Assembly: GCF_900100495.1 (NCBI RefSeq)
Contig: NZ_FNCT01000003.1
Coordinates: forward strand, 1-64,000
Source: Pseudomonas benzenivorans
GTDB lineage: Bacteria; Pseudomonadota; Gammaproteobacteria; Pseudomonadales; Pseudomonadaceae
Reading direction: 5' to 3'
DNA length: 64,000 nucleotides
Below the pieces are notes generated by a model. That model worked only from the letters and a program-made list of their open reading frames with translations, was not told where the DNA came from and did not search any database. Positions 24,025 through 34,530 of this stretch are shown one piece after another. Position 1 is the stretch's first letter. Each line of letters starts with the position of its first letter. A program made the translations under genes and the position numbers.

Positions 24025-25149
24025 ATGCCGATTTCGACGCTCCACCGCCTCGCCGATCTGGATGCCGCCGCCTGGGATGCCCTGGTGCCGGGTGCGCAGC
24101 CGTTCCTTCGGCACGCCTTTCTCGGTGCCCTGGAAGACAGCGGCAGTGTCGGCGCCGGTAGCGGCTGGAAACCGGCCCACCAGTTGTGGCTGGATGCGCA
24201 GGGGCAGCCGGCGGCCGCCTTGCCGGCCTACGTGAAGAGCCATTCCTACGGCGAGTACGTGTTCGATCACGCCTGGGCCGACGCCTGCCGCCGCGCGGGG
24301 ATCGCCTATTACCCCAAGCTGCTCGGCGCCATTCCCTTTTCCCCGGTGAGCGGGCCGCGCCTGCTCGGCGAGCCGGCCGCGGCGGCGCGGTTGCTCGACG
24401 AGCTGAGCGCCAGCCTGGCGCGCCAGGGTCTGTCGGGCTTGCATATCAACTTCACCGATGAACCCGCCGATGCGCTGCTGCGCGGCCGCGAAGGCTGGCT
24501 GGAGCGCCTCGGCTGCCAGTACCACTGGCGCAACCGCGGCTACCGGGATTTCCAGGATTTCCTCGAGGCCCTGAGTTCGCGCAAGCGCAAGCAGATCCGC
24601 AAGGAGCGCGAGCAGGTGGCGGGGCAGGGCATCGACTTCGACTGGCGCGAGGGGCACCAGCTCAGCGAGGCCGAGTGGGATTTCGTCTACCTGTGCTATG
24701 CCAACACCTACCACATCCGCGGCCAGGCGCCTTACCTGACGCGGGAGTTCTTCAGCCTGCTGGCCGAGCGCATGCCCGCGGCGATCCGCCTGGTGCTGGC
24801 GCGCCAGGGCGGCCGGGCGGTGGCCATGGCCTTCAGCCTGCTCGGCGGCGACAGCCTCTATGGGCGTTACTGGGGCTGCCTGGCGGAGTTCGACCGTCTG
24901 CATTTCGAGACCTGCTTCTACCAGGGCATGGACTATGCGATCGGCCAGGGCCTGCAGCGCTTCGACGCCGGCGCCCAGGGCGAGCACAAACTGATCCGCG
25001 GCTTCGAGCCGGTGCTCACCCGCTCCTGGCACTACCTCTGCCACCCGGGCCTGCGCGCGGCGGTGGCGGATTTCCTCGAACAGGAGCGGGTTGGCGTGCA
25101 GGATTACGCCGAAGGGGCGCGCGGTTTGCTGCCGTATCGGCAGGGCTGA
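24025..25149 (+). CDS. GNAT-fold acyltransferase-like protein (COG3146)
   Basis: A 374-residue protein of the COG3146 group, two tandem GNAT-like folds related to FemX/peptidogalycan-type transferases. Family marks: 'WDALVPGAQPFLRHAFLGALEDSGSV', 'SFLxVSGPRLL'-like region near 105, 'FSSRKRKQIRKERE'-like stretch near 190, and 'RFDAGAQGEHKLIRGFEP' near 318. The acyl acceptor is unknown. The start at 24025 has no strong ribosome site; it lies just 28 bases after the porin terminator. The C-terminal region ends before a group of REP sequences. Confidence 0.85.
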   Translation: MPISTLHRLADLDAAAWDALVPGAQPFLRHAFLGALEDSGSVGAGSGWKPAHQLWLDAQGQPAAALPAYVKSHSYGEYVFDHAWADACRRAGIAYYPKLLGAIPFSPVSGPRLLGEPAAAARLLDELSASLARQGLSGLHINFTDEPADALLRGREGWLERLGCQYHWRNRGYRDFQDFLEALSSRKRKQIRKEREQVAGQGIDFDWREGHQLSEAEWDFVYLCYANTYHIRGQAPYLTREFFSLLAERMPAAIRLVLARQGGRAVAMAFSLLGGDSLYGRYWGCLAEFDRLHFETCFYQGMDYAIGQGLQRFDAGAQGEHKLIRGFEPVLTRSWHYLCHPGLRAAVADFLEQERVGVQDYAEGARGLLPYRQG

Positions 25150-25155
25150 GGTTTT

Positions 25156-25290
25156 TCGCGGGCATGGCCCGCTCCTACGATCAGGGGGCATACCCACGAA
25201 ACTGAAACCGCTTCGCGGGCATGGGACTGGGCGTTCCCCCGCGTCTACATGAGCGAGCACGTCACCCGTAGGAGCGGGCCATGCCCGCGA
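25156..25290. repeat. REP cluster left of the RAYT gene
   Basis: Three copies of the REP sequence: 25156-25178 (TCGCGGGCATGGCCCGCTCC + TAC), a partial copy at 25213-25227, and an inverted copy at 25268-25290. Together they form a palindromic BIME-like group, 35 bases from the end of the transposase-like gene. Confidence 0.9.
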
Positions 25291-25326
25291 ATCGATGTCG
25301 GCGACACCGGCGATTTTCACGCCTTA

Positions 25327-25827
25327 TCAAAGCCAGACGGCATTCCAGAACGGGTAATCCCCGATCCGCGAAACCAAACCCGCCCGCAGCGGATTGGCCA
25401 CGATGTAACGGGCGGCGGCTTGCAGGTCTTCTTCTTCGCGCAGGGCATGATCGTGAAAGGCTTTCGACCAGAGCGGGCCCGTTCGATTCAGAGCCCGGTT
25501 GGCGTTGTGGGAACTGGCGGATTTGAGCCGGCCAATCACCTCGCCGAGCGTGCCCTTGTCGCCGAGCTGCAACAGCCAGTGGGCGTGATCGGGCATCAGC
25601 ACCCAGGCCAGCATGCGGCTCTCCTTGAGCAAGGTGGCGTCCTCGAAACCGCGCGCGGCCGAGCAGGCCGCCGGAAAGTGGGTGAACAGCGGTTCGCGGT
25701 TGTCGGTGGTCGCGGTGATCAGGTAGATCGTATTGCAGGCCGATGCACGGCCTTTGCGTAAGGCCGCATGCCCGGATTTCCTGTGTAGGAGCGGGCCATG
25801 CCCGCGATGGCTGTGATGCTCGTCCAT
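25327..25827 (-). CDS. REP-associated tyrosine transposase (RAYT)
   Basis: A 166-residue IS200/IS605-related single-domain transposase. 'WVLMPDHAHWLL' holds the HUH metal motif (His-Ala-His). The downstream 'AARYIVANPLRAGL' carries the catalytic tyrosine. RAYT proteins cut and move REP single strands in the host. It is bracketed by REP copies of one family on both sides, as in a REPtron. The start at 25827 has AAGGAGA seven bases upstream. The first ~35 residues are rich in His/Arg and specific to this copy. Confidence 0.93.
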   Translation of the reverse strand: MDEHHSHRGHGPLLHRKSGHAALRKGRASACNTIYLITATTDNREPLFTHFPAACSAARGFEDATLLKESRMLAWVLMPDHAHWLLQLGDKGTLGEVIGRLKSASSHNANRALNRTGPLWSKAFHDHALREEEDLQAAARYIVANPLRAGLVSRIGDYPFWNAVWL

Positions 25828-25872
25828 AAGCGTTCTCCTTGGGGATTTCGCGGGCATGGGACTGGCTCCTAC
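25785..25872. repeat. REP pair right of the RAYT gene
   Basis: A forward copy at 25785-25807 (GTAGGAGCGGGCCATGCCCG + CGA) and a diverged inverted copy at 25848-25872. The first overlaps the start region of the RAYT gene. Confidence 0.9.
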
Positions 25873-25902
25873 GGGGGTAGAGGTATAACCGCGATCGGTG
25901 CG

Positions 25903-27735
<1,833 letters not shown>

Positions 27736-28081
27736 GTCAGGCTTCCTGCCTTGGTAGTGGAAAGTAAGACGATTCTATCGCCTAACCGCCGCCGTGCTCG
27801 ACTGGCGGGCGCGGTCGATGCCTGCTCGGCGTCAGGCGCGGCTAATTCGGCGACTCGCCTTGCGCAGCCGGGGAGGGTCTTCTAGCTTGAACGCTGTGCA
27901 GGGAGCATCCGCTGGCAGGAGCCAACTCAGCCCGCCGTCACCTTATCGCCTCGACTCGCATCGCCAGCCCGGTTGCGCCCCTGCACGCCATCCGCCGGCG
28001 CCGACCCTGTACAGGGCCGGCCAAGCGTTTGGCCCTTAGCCAACGGATGATTTGCGTGCTCACTGCATGGAGATAATAACA
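27736..28081. other. 346-base region without a gene
   Basis: Lies between the divergently read ABC transporter and heme-c/lectin genes and must hold both promoters. No clear inverted repeat, RNA or reading frame with a ribosome site was found. Confidence 0.6.
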
Positions 28082-29482
28082 ATGACTCGTCTGCATATGC
28101 CCGGTCTGGCCGGGTCGATACTCCTGTCGCTGTTGCTGGCGGTGCCGCTGTTTGGCGCGCGGCTTGCCTTCGCCGACAGCTCCACCTGCAACGCCAGCGC
28201 CAGCTGGATCAGCAGCCCCAACCCGCCGAGCGAGGTGCCCGAGGGCGCCGACGCCGATTTCTGCGACTTCTACCAGTTCAGCTGGCAATGGTTTCTCGAG
28301 CTGGTGAGCCCGGCGACGGCCGACCCGAGCCTGCGTAACTTCCAGGTCGCCGCCAATTACCCGCTGCTGCAGGCCAGCGGGGTGGACTCCTGCTCCGCCG
28401 ACGCCCCGCTGCAGGCGGTGTTCGTGCGGGTGGAGAAAGACCAGGGCGCCAATACACCTTTCGTTCTGCCCGAGCGCACCGGCCAGGCGGGCGGCGGCGA
28501 TACCATCTTCGACCAGAACGGCAACGTGGTGTTCTACGACATCCGCTTCAGCCGCAACCTGTGCAATGTCGGGCAGATCCAGTCGGCGCCGAACTTCCCG
28601 GCCGGCACCACCGAGCTGAAGTCCGCCTGGCGCATCATCAGCGCGGCGGAAAAACCCAGCTACTTCTGGATGGAGGCCGATGTCGACGGTGTGCCGGGCG
28701 AGGAGCTGCTGGGCATGATCGGTTTCCACATGGTCATTGCCACCGCGCTGCATCCGGAGTTCATCTGGGCCACCTTCGAGCATCGCAGCAACGTGCCCGA
28801 ATGCGCCGCTCCGGGGACGCCTCCCGCGGCGGGCTGGTCGTTCACCAGCGCCACCTGCGCCGCACAACTGCCCAACCTTACCGGCACCTGCAGCTTCAAT
28901 ACCGCCCAGCCGAGCCAGAGCCTGACCGGCACGCCGTCGGAGATCTGCCGGGTCAACCACGACGGCAGCAACCCGGCGGACCACGAGGGGGCGAGCAACA
29001 TCGCCATCATCGATGGGCTGAATACGCAGATTCAGGGCTTCCTCGCCGCGCTGCCGGGCGATAACCCGATGGCGGTGTGGCAGAACTACATGAACGTCGG
29101 CGCGCTCTGGGAAAACGACATCACCCAGCCGTCGTCGACCACCGCCAACCAGCGCGGCTCGATGCGCCTGGCCAACTCGGTGATGGAGACCACCTTCCAG
29201 AACGTCGACCTCAATTCCTCGTTCGTCTCCAACTGCTTCGGCTGCCACAACTACGAAGTCAGCCAGAGCAATACCCTGCCGTCCTCAGGGCTCAGCCATA
29301 TCTTCGACGATGTCATGCAGGGCCAGTGCAAGGCGACCGACGTGCAGGCCGGGCCGATCTGGAGCAACAGCGACGCCCAGCAGAAATGTGCGCAGACCTG
29401 CAAGAGCAAGGGCGGCTGGAACGGCAACTGGACCACCACGGTGCCGGGCGAGATGTCCGTGTGCGGGTGTTGCGGCGGCTGA
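28082..29482 (+). CDS. secreted protein with c-type heme motif and MVL-like lectin C-terminus
   Basis: A 466-residue exported protein. A signal peptide spans about residues 1-30 (LLSLLLAVPLFGARLAFA). The large middle has many cysteines. 'NCFGCHNYE' (about 384-392) is a CxxCH covalent-heme site. The last 45 residues, 'AGPIWSNSDAQQKC...' through 'WNGNWTTTVPGEMSVCGC', match the mannan-binding MVL lectin motif (GPxWSNxEAQ...GxWTTxVxxxMSV). So it probably carries a heme and binds a sugar polymer outside the cell; its substrate is unknown. The start at 28082 is chosen by GGAG nine bases upstream. Confidence 0.8.
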   Translation: MTRLHMPGLAGSILLSLLLAVPLFGARLAFADSSTCNASASWISSPNPPSEVPEGADADFCDFYQFSWQWFLELVSPATADPSLRNFQVAANYPLLQASGVDSCSADAPLQAVFVRVEKDQGANTPFVLPERTGQAGGGDTIFDQNGNVVFYDIRFSRNLCNVGQIQSAPNFPAGTTELKSAWRIISAAEKPSYFWMEADVDGVPGEELLGMIGFHMVIATALHPEFIWATFEHRSNVPECAAPGTPPAAGWSFTSATCAAQLPNLTGTCSFNTAQPSQSLTGTPSEICRVNHDGSNPADHEGASNIAIIDGLNTQIQGFLAALPGDNPMAVWQNYMNVGALWENDITQPSSTTANQRGSMRLANSVMETTFQNVDLNSSFVSNCFGCHNYEVSQSNTLPSSGLSHIFDDVMQGQCKATDVQAGPIWSNSDAQQKCAQTCKSKGGWNGNWTTTVPGEMSVCGCCGG

Positions 29483-29589
29483 ACGAATGAGCCGGGCGCG
29501 CCAGCCGCGCGCTCGGTTCTCGCTTGTCTCGATGGCTCCAGCTGCGGCGAGCGGCCTGGCGTGTCCTGCCCAGGCCGGTCGCCCGCGGG

Positions 29590-30144
29590 TTACAGGCGCT
29601 TGGCCTCGATGATCAGCACCGGCTCGCGCGGCACGTTCTGGTGACCAGCACGGTTGCCGGTGGGCACCTGGGCGATCTTGTCGACCACTTCCATGCCGCG
29701 CAGCACCTTGCCGAATACCGCGTAGCCGAAATCACGCGAACCATGGTCGAGGAAGGCGTTGTCCTTGTGGTTGATGAAGAACTGGCTGGTGGCCGAGTCG
29801 CGCACCTGGGTGCGGGCCATGGCCAGGGTGCCGCGGACGTTGTGCAGGCCGTTGTCGGCTTCGTTCTTGATCGGCGCGCCGGTCTGCTTTTGCTGCATGT
29901 CGGCATCGAAGCCGCCGCCTTGCACCATGAAACCCGGGATCACCCGGTGAAACTGGGTGCCGGCGTAGTAACCGCTGTCCACGTAGCCGAGGAAATTCTC
30001 CACGCTGATCGGGGCTTTTTCCGCGTCCAGCTCGATTTCGATTTCGCCGAGACTGGTGGTCAGCAGCACTTTCGGGTTCTCCGCAGCCAGCAGGCTGCTG
30101 GCGAACAGCACGGAGCAGGCGGCGAGGGCGAGTGTCTTCAGCAT
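29590..30144 (-). CDS. ppiA: periplasmic peptidyl-prolyl cis-trans isomerase, cyclophilin type
   Basis: A 184-residue cyclophilin with a signal peptide (about 1-21, ...SSLLAAEN), hence periplasmic. Catalytic and proline-site residues are visible in '[16 protein letters not shown]' (Arg), '[19 protein letters not shown]' and '[17 protein letters not shown]'. It speeds proline isomerisation during folding of exported proteins. It is a single gene, followed on the left by the heme-c/lectin gene end. Confidence 0.94.
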   Translation of the reverse strand: MLKTLALAACSVLFASSLLAAENPKVLLTTSLGEIEIELDAEKAPISVENFLGYVDSGYYAGTQFHRVIPGFMVQGGGFDADMQQKQTGAPIKNEADNGLHNVRGTLAMARTQVRDSATSQFFINHKDNAFLDHGSRDFGYAVFGKVLRGMEVVDKIAQVPTGNRAGHQNVPREPVLIIEAKRL

Positions 30145-30176
30145 GCTTATTGATCCTTGTGGGGGGGAGTGGGGTT

Positions 30177-30442
30177 AGGGCCTGTTGACGTTTCGTTGCG
30201 GCCGCGACGGAGACCATTTTGGCGCAGAACAAGGCACGAGGAGCGTAGTGTGGTTGTTCCACATAAGCGACGAGTAACGCCGTGCTGCGCCAAAATGGTC
30301 CCGTCCCATCGGGTTGCGCGTCAAATCTCGCCATGCGGCGTTGCGGGACTTGGCAAGGGAATAACCATTCCCTGCGTCCCGCGCCTTGCCTGGCGAGATT
30401 TGACGCGGCAACGCGGCTCGCTTCGAAACGTCAACAGACCCT
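30177..30442. mobile_element. MITE-like palindromic element 1 (266 bp)
   Basis: 19-base terminal inverted repeats, AGGGCCTGTTGACGTTTCG at 30177-30195 and CGAAACGTCAACAGACCCT at 30424-30442, with one mismatch. Inside are two perfect 16-base inverted pairs: 30212-30227 with 30285-30300, and 30318-30333 with 30391-30406. There is no coding frame of its own. Flanking TA bases on both ends hint at a TA target. The right end supplies the stop codon of the minus-strand hydrolase. Confidence 0.75.
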
Positions 30443-31231
30443 AGCCTGTTCGACTTCCTCGAGGAAGGCTAGCAGGCTGCTGTTGAAGCGTTGCGGTTGA
30501 TCCAGCGGTGTGGCATGGCGCGAGTCCTCGATCACCAGCAGGCGCGCATTGGGCAATTCCCTGACGTAGGCCTCCTTCTGCGCCACCGGGGTGTAGTCGC
30601 GGTCCGCGCTGATCACCAGGGTCGGACAGGTGATGCGCGCCAGGCGTTCCCGCACGCCCCAGCCGATGATCGCATCGAGGCTGGCGAGGTAGGCGCGCTT
30701 GTCATTCTGCGGCCAGCGTTCTTCGATCTTGCGGCGCAGCTCGGCTTGCTCGGGCTTGGGGAACAGCAGGCGGCCCAGGCCCTTGGCGATGACCTGCAGG
30801 CTGAGCAGGCGCGACAGGCTCCAGCGCTTGGCGATTTCCAGGTAGTCGCGCGGGCTTTTCGCCTTCACCTCCGGGCCGCTGTTGACGATGCACAGGCTCT
30901 TCAACAGCTCGGGCCGGTCGACGCCGAGCTGGAAGCCGACCATCCCGCCCATGGAGATGCCGACCAGGTGCACCGCATCGAGCCCCAGGTGCTCGATCAG
31001 CGCCGCCACGTCTTCGGCAAAACCGGCGATGCTGTAGCGTTCGCGTGGCTTGTCGGAGCGGCCGTGGCCGCGCAGGTCGACGGCGATCAGTCGGTAGTGC
31101 GCGGCCAGCTCGGCAATCTGGTATTCCCAGTCGCGGGTGCTGGAGCCCAGGCCATGCACCAGCAGGACCGGTGCGCCGTGGCCATATTGTTCGTAGTGCA
31201 GTTGGCAGCCGTCGTTATCGAAGTAGGGCAT
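30431..31231 (-). CDS. alpha/beta-hydrolase
   Basis: A 266-residue alpha/beta-hydrolase with oxyanion motif 'LLVHGLGSS', nucleophile elbow 'GISMGG' (about 95), acid in 'SADRDYTP' and His in 'DSRHATPL'. It is a cytoplasmic serine hydrolase; substrate unknown. The ATG at 31231 has GAGAGGAAG upstream. The last residues (RVC-stop) and the TGA come from the end of the MITE-like element, so the original C-terminus was probably altered by its insertion; all catalytic residues remain. Confidence 0.88.
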   Translation of the reverse strand: MPYFDNDGCQLHYEQYGHGAPVLLVHGLGSSTRDWEYQIAELAAHYRLIAVDLRGHGRSDKPRERYSIAGFAEDVAALIEHLGLDAVHLVGISMGGMVGFQLGVDRPELLKSLCIVNSGPEVKAKSPRDYLEIAKRWSLSRLLSLQVIAKGLGRLLFPKPEQAELRRKIEERWPQNDKRAYLASLDAIIGWGVRERLARITCPTLVISADRDYTPVAQKEAYVRELPNARLLVIEDSRHATPLDQPQRFNSSLLAFLEEVEQARVC

Positions 31232-31244
31232 GGCGAGCTTCCTC

Positions 31245-32174
31245 TCAGGCGGACGGCAGCGGGGCGGCAAAGGCGGCATTCAGCGGCGCGGCATCGATGC
31301 GCTGGATCAGCTCGACCAGTATCTGGGTGGCGGGGCCGAGCGATTTTTCCTTGCTCGAGTACAGGTAGAACCGTGGATTGCGGCTGCCACCCTGGTCCAG
31401 GGGCAATGGCTTGAGCAGGCCGTCCTTGAGTTCGCGCTCGATTAGGTGGCGCGGCAGCCAGGCGAAGCCCAGGCCACTGCTGACGAAGGTGGCGGCGGTG
31501 GCCAGGCTGCCGACCGTCCAGCGTTGCTCGGCGCCGAGCCAGCCGACGTCGCGCGGCTGCTGGCGGCCGGAATCGCGGATGACCACCTGCATCTGGGTTT
31601 CCAGGTCCTGGAAACTCAGCTCGCGTTGCAAGCGGTGCAGCGGGTGGTCGGGGTGGGCGACGGCGATGAATTCCACCGCGCTCAGCTCCGCACCGAGGAA
31701 TCCGGGGATGTTCAGGCTGCTGATGGCCAGGTCGGCGGTGCCCTCCTTGAGCACCTCCTCGACGCCGGACAGCACCTCCTCGCGCAGGCGCACGCGGCAG
31801 CCGCGGCTCTGCGGCATGAAGGCGGTGAGCGCACGCACCAGGCGGGCGCTGGGGTAGGCGGCATCGACCACCAGGCGCACTTCGGCTTCCCAGCCTTGCT
31901 CCATGTGGTGGGCGAGATCCTCCAACTGGCTGGCCTGCTTGACCAGTTGCCGCGAGCGGCGCAACAGCACGTCGCCGGCTTCGGTGAGCACGGCCTTGCG
32001 CCCGTCGATGCGCAGCAGCGGCACGCCAAGCTGGTCCTGCATGCGTGCGACGGTGTAGCTGACCGAGGACTGCGAGCGGTGCAGCACCTCGGCGGCCTGG
32101 GCGAAACCGCCCTGATCGACCACCGCCTGCAAGGTCCGCCACTGATCCAGGGTCACGCGGGGCGCTTTCATCAT
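31245..32174 (-). CDS. LysR-family transcriptional regulator
   Basis: A 309-residue LysR regulator: helix-turn-helix 'GGFAQAAEVLHRSQSSVSYTVARMQDQLG' (about 22-50) and effector domain (about 95-300). Two adjacent ATGs (32174, 32171) follow a strong AGGAGGGAGG. The gene ends 13 bases before the hydrolase start, on the same strand. It is read away from the small exported-protein gene and azoR, which may be its targets; azoR control by LysR proteins is known in pseudomonads. Confidence 0.93.
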   Translation of the reverse strand: MMKAPRVTLDQWRTLQAVVDQGGFAQAAEVLHRSQSSVSYTVARMQDQLGVPLLRIDGRKAVLTEAGDVLLRRSRQLVKQASQLEDLAHHMEQGWEAEVRLVVDAAYPSARLVRALTAFMPQSRGCRVRLREEVLSGVEEVLKEGTADLAISSLNIPGFLGAELSAVEFIAVAHPDHPLHRLQRELSFQDLETQMQVVIRDSGRQQPRDVGWLGAEQRWTVGSLATAATFVSSGLGFAWLPRHLIERELKDGLLKPLPLDQGGSRNPRFYLYSSKEKSLGPATQILVELIQRIDAAPLNAAFAAPLPSA

Positions 32175-32263
32175 CCTCCCTCCTGCACGGGAGCCGCTTC
32201 GCCGTGGGTGCACAGCGGAGCGGACTCGCCCTAAACTGGCAGCCCCTTGTCGGAGACTGCCAC

Positions 32264-32578
32264 ATGAAAAACCTCTGTTGTGCCCTGCTCGCCCTGTTGC
32301 CGCTGAGTGCTTTCGCCTACCCGATCGAGTTGGAGAAACAGCTCAATGGCACCGAGGTCTCCGCCACGAGCCAGGAAATCGACCACAACATCGGTGCCAT
32401 GCTGCTCTACAACTATGGCCAGACCGAGGCGCATTGCACCGGGGTGTTCCGCAACGGCCCGGAAGCGCCGCGCACCCGAAAAGTGGTACTGGCGGCGGGG
32501 CAAAGCAGCAACATGACCGTCAAGTTCGCCCGCAGTATCATCAAGCTGCGCGTGCAGCTGACCTGTGGTCTGCAGTAA
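32264..32578 (+). CDS. small exported conserved protein
   Basis: A 104-residue protein with a signal peptide (about 1-18, CALLALLPLSAFAYP) and a mature beta-rich domain with two cysteines ('AHCTGVF', 'LTCGLQ') likely joined by a disulfide. It is probably periplasmic and its function is not known. GGAGA lies seven bases before the ATG. It is divergent from the LysR gene, with 89 bases between the starts. Confidence 0.8.
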   Translation: MKNLCCALLALLPLSAFAYPIELEKQLNGTEVSATSQEIDHNIGAMLLYNYGQTEAHCTGVFRNGPEAPRTRKVVLAAGQSSNMTVKFARSIIKLRVQLTCGLQ

Positions 32579-32743
32579 CCCGGCGAGCCGCCGCTCGGGC
32601 TCTGCAGTCAGAGCCTAATGTCGGGATGGCGATAAATCAACTTTGTCGATTGTTTGAAGCGGATTTTTGCGCTTTTTAATCGATTGTTGCGCCAATACTC
32701 TGTGTTCCATCGACGCTCAACAACCCTCGATGGAGCAAAAAAC

Positions 32744-33343
32744 ATGGCCCAAGTCCTGGTAATCGAAAGCAGCGCCCGCCAACAAGGTTCGGTTTCCCGT
32801 CAACTCACCGAGCAATTCCTGGCCCACTGGCAGGCAGTCCACCCGGCCGACCGCATCAGCGTGCGCGACCTGGCGGTCGAGCCGGTGCCACACCTGGACG
32901 CCAATCTGCTGGGTGGCTGGATGACCCCGGCCGAGCAGCAGAGCAAGGCGGAAAAAGCCGCGCTGGCGCTGTCCAACACCCTCACCGATGAAGTGCTGGC
33001 CGCCGATGTGCTGGTGCTGGCCGCACCGATGTACAACTTCACCATCCCTAGCACCCTGAAGGCCTGGCTGGACCATGTGCTGCGCGCCGGGGTGACCTTC
33101 CGGTACACCGAGAACGGCCCGCAAGGCCTGCTCAGCGGCAAGCGCGCGTTCGTCCTGACCGCCCGTGGCGGCATCTACGCCGGCGGCAGCATGGATCACC
33201 AGGAACCCTACCTGCGTCAGGCCCTGGCCTTCATCGGCATCCACGACGTCAGCTTCATCCATGCCGAGGGCCTCAACCTGGGCGACGGCTTCATGGAAAA
33301 AGGCCTGGCCGAGGCCCAGGCGCAACTGGCCCAAGTGGCCTAA
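32744..33343 (+). CDS. azoR: FMN-dependent NADH-azoreductase
   Basis: A 199-residue flavodoxin-fold enzyme. 'VIESSARQQGSVSRQLT' binds the FMN phosphate, 'APMYNFTIPSTLKAWLDHVLRAG' and 'TARGGIYAGG' line the flavin site, typical of AzoR. It reduces quinones and azo compounds with NAD(P)H in the cytoplasm. The start at 32744 has TGGAG eight bases upstream. The 165-base leader has repeated ATCGATTGTT-like motifs that may bind a regulator. A strong terminator follows 53 bases after the stop. Confidence 0.94.
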   Translation: MAQVLVIESSARQQGSVSRQLTEQFLAHWQAVHPADRISVRDLAVEPVPHLDANLLGGWMTPAEQQSKAEKAALALSNTLTDEVLAADVLVLAAPMYNFTIPSTLKAWLDHVLRAGVTFRYTENGPQGLLSGKRAFVLTARGGIYAGGSMDHQEPYLRQALAFIGIHDVSFIHAEGLNLGDGFMEKGLAEAQAQLAQVA

Positions 33344-33396
33344 TGTTTAAGTAGGTAGCAACACCCTTCGCGCCCCCCGCTCCTGGGCGCGTACAT

Positions 33397-33435
33397 GCCC
33401 GGTCAACCGCCTCCACTGGTTGATCGGGCCTTTTT
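33397..33435 (+). terminator. rho-independent terminator after azoR
   Basis: The stem GCCCGGTCAACC pairs with GGTTGATCGGGC (one wobble) around nine bases and is followed by seven T. The rest of the 293-base gap to 33637 contains no gene. Confidence 0.92.
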
Positions 33436-33636
33436 TTGTCCGGCGCAAACTGGGGCGGATGCCAGTGGGCGCTGGACATCGGCGCCCGCGGCCTGCGGCC
33501 GCCGTTCGCCTGGGGCGCGCGGCGCGGCGGCCGTCGCTAGGTGTTGGGTTTGCCATGAAGACGGGATACAAAGGGCGCTGATTGCCGCCGCGCCGTTGGC
33601 GCGGGGCGCTGGGGTGCAACGGTTGAAGGGGGTCTG

Positions 33637-34530
33637 ATGAATCTGTCCGGGCGTGGCGTTGCGCTGTCGATTGTCGCCTCGAGCCTGTTTGCCCTGATTC
33701 CCGGCTATGTCCAGCAACTGGCGCCGCTGGACGGCGTGCAGGTGTTCGCCCAGCGGGTGCTCTGGTCGATACCGGCGGTGTTGTTGCTGGTCGCGCTGGC
33801 GCGGCAGTGGCCGACGCTGGCCGCGGTGCTCGGGCGGATGCGCCGCGAGCCCTTGTTGCTGGCGGCCTTGCCGGTGGCGGCGCTGCTGATTGGCGTGCAG
33901 TGGGCGCTGTTCGTCTGGGCGCCGCTGGCCGGGCGCATGCTGGATGTGTCGCTGGGCTATTTCCTCTTGCCGTTGGCGATGGTGCTGGCCGGCCGGGTGT
34001 TCTACGGCGAGCGCTTGCGGCCGTTGCTCAGGGTGGCGGTGGCCTGCGCACTGGTGGGAGTGTCGCATGAGCTGTGGCGGACCCAGGCGTTTTCCTGGGT
34101 CACCCTGGTCGCGGCCCTCGGCTACCCGCCGTATTTCATGCTGCGCCGCTGGATGCGCCTGGATGCCTTGTCCGGTTTCATCCTCGAGATGTTGGTGCTG
34201 GCGCCGCTGGCGCTGTGGCTGATCGTCGTTGGGGGGCCGGCGGAGGTGTTCAGCCAGGCGCCGCAACTCTGGTGGCTGCTGCCGGGCCTGGGAGTGCTCG
34301 GCACCCTGGCCTTCGCCGCGATGATGGCCTCCAGCCGGCTGCTGCCGCTGGGGCTGTTCGGCATCCTCAGTTATGTCGAGCCGGTGCTGCTGTTCGCGGT
34401 GGCGCTGCTGTTCCTCGGCGAACAGTTCAACCCCGGGCAGTGGCTGACCTATCTGCCGATCTGGCTGGCGGTGATCCTGGTCGGCTGGGACAGCGCGCGC
34501 CTGCTGCACAAGCAGGCCCGGCGCGGCTGA
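33637..34530 (+). CDS. EamA-family (RarD-like) transporter
   Basis: A 297-residue inner-membrane protein with about ten transmembrane segments in two EamA-type halves (about 5-140 and 150-290). 'QVFAQRVLWSIPAV' and 'LSYVEPVLLFAVALLFLGE' are typical of RarD. These export or import small metabolites; substrate unknown. AAGGGGG precedes the ATG. Confidence 0.9.
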   Translation: MNLSGRGVALSIVASSLFALIPGYVQQLAPLDGVQVFAQRVLWSIPAVLLLVALARQWPTLAAVLGRMRREPLLLAALPVAALLIGVQWALFVWAPLAGRMLDVSLGYFLLPLAMVLAGRVFYGERLRPLLRVAVACALVGVSHELWRTQAFSWVTLVAALGYPPYFMLRRWMRLDALSGFILEMLVLAPLALWLIVVGGPAEVFSQAPQLWWLLPGLGVLGTLAFAAMMASSRLLPLGLFGILSYVEPVLLFAVALLFLGEQFNPGQWLTYLPIWLAVILVGWDSARLLHKQARRG

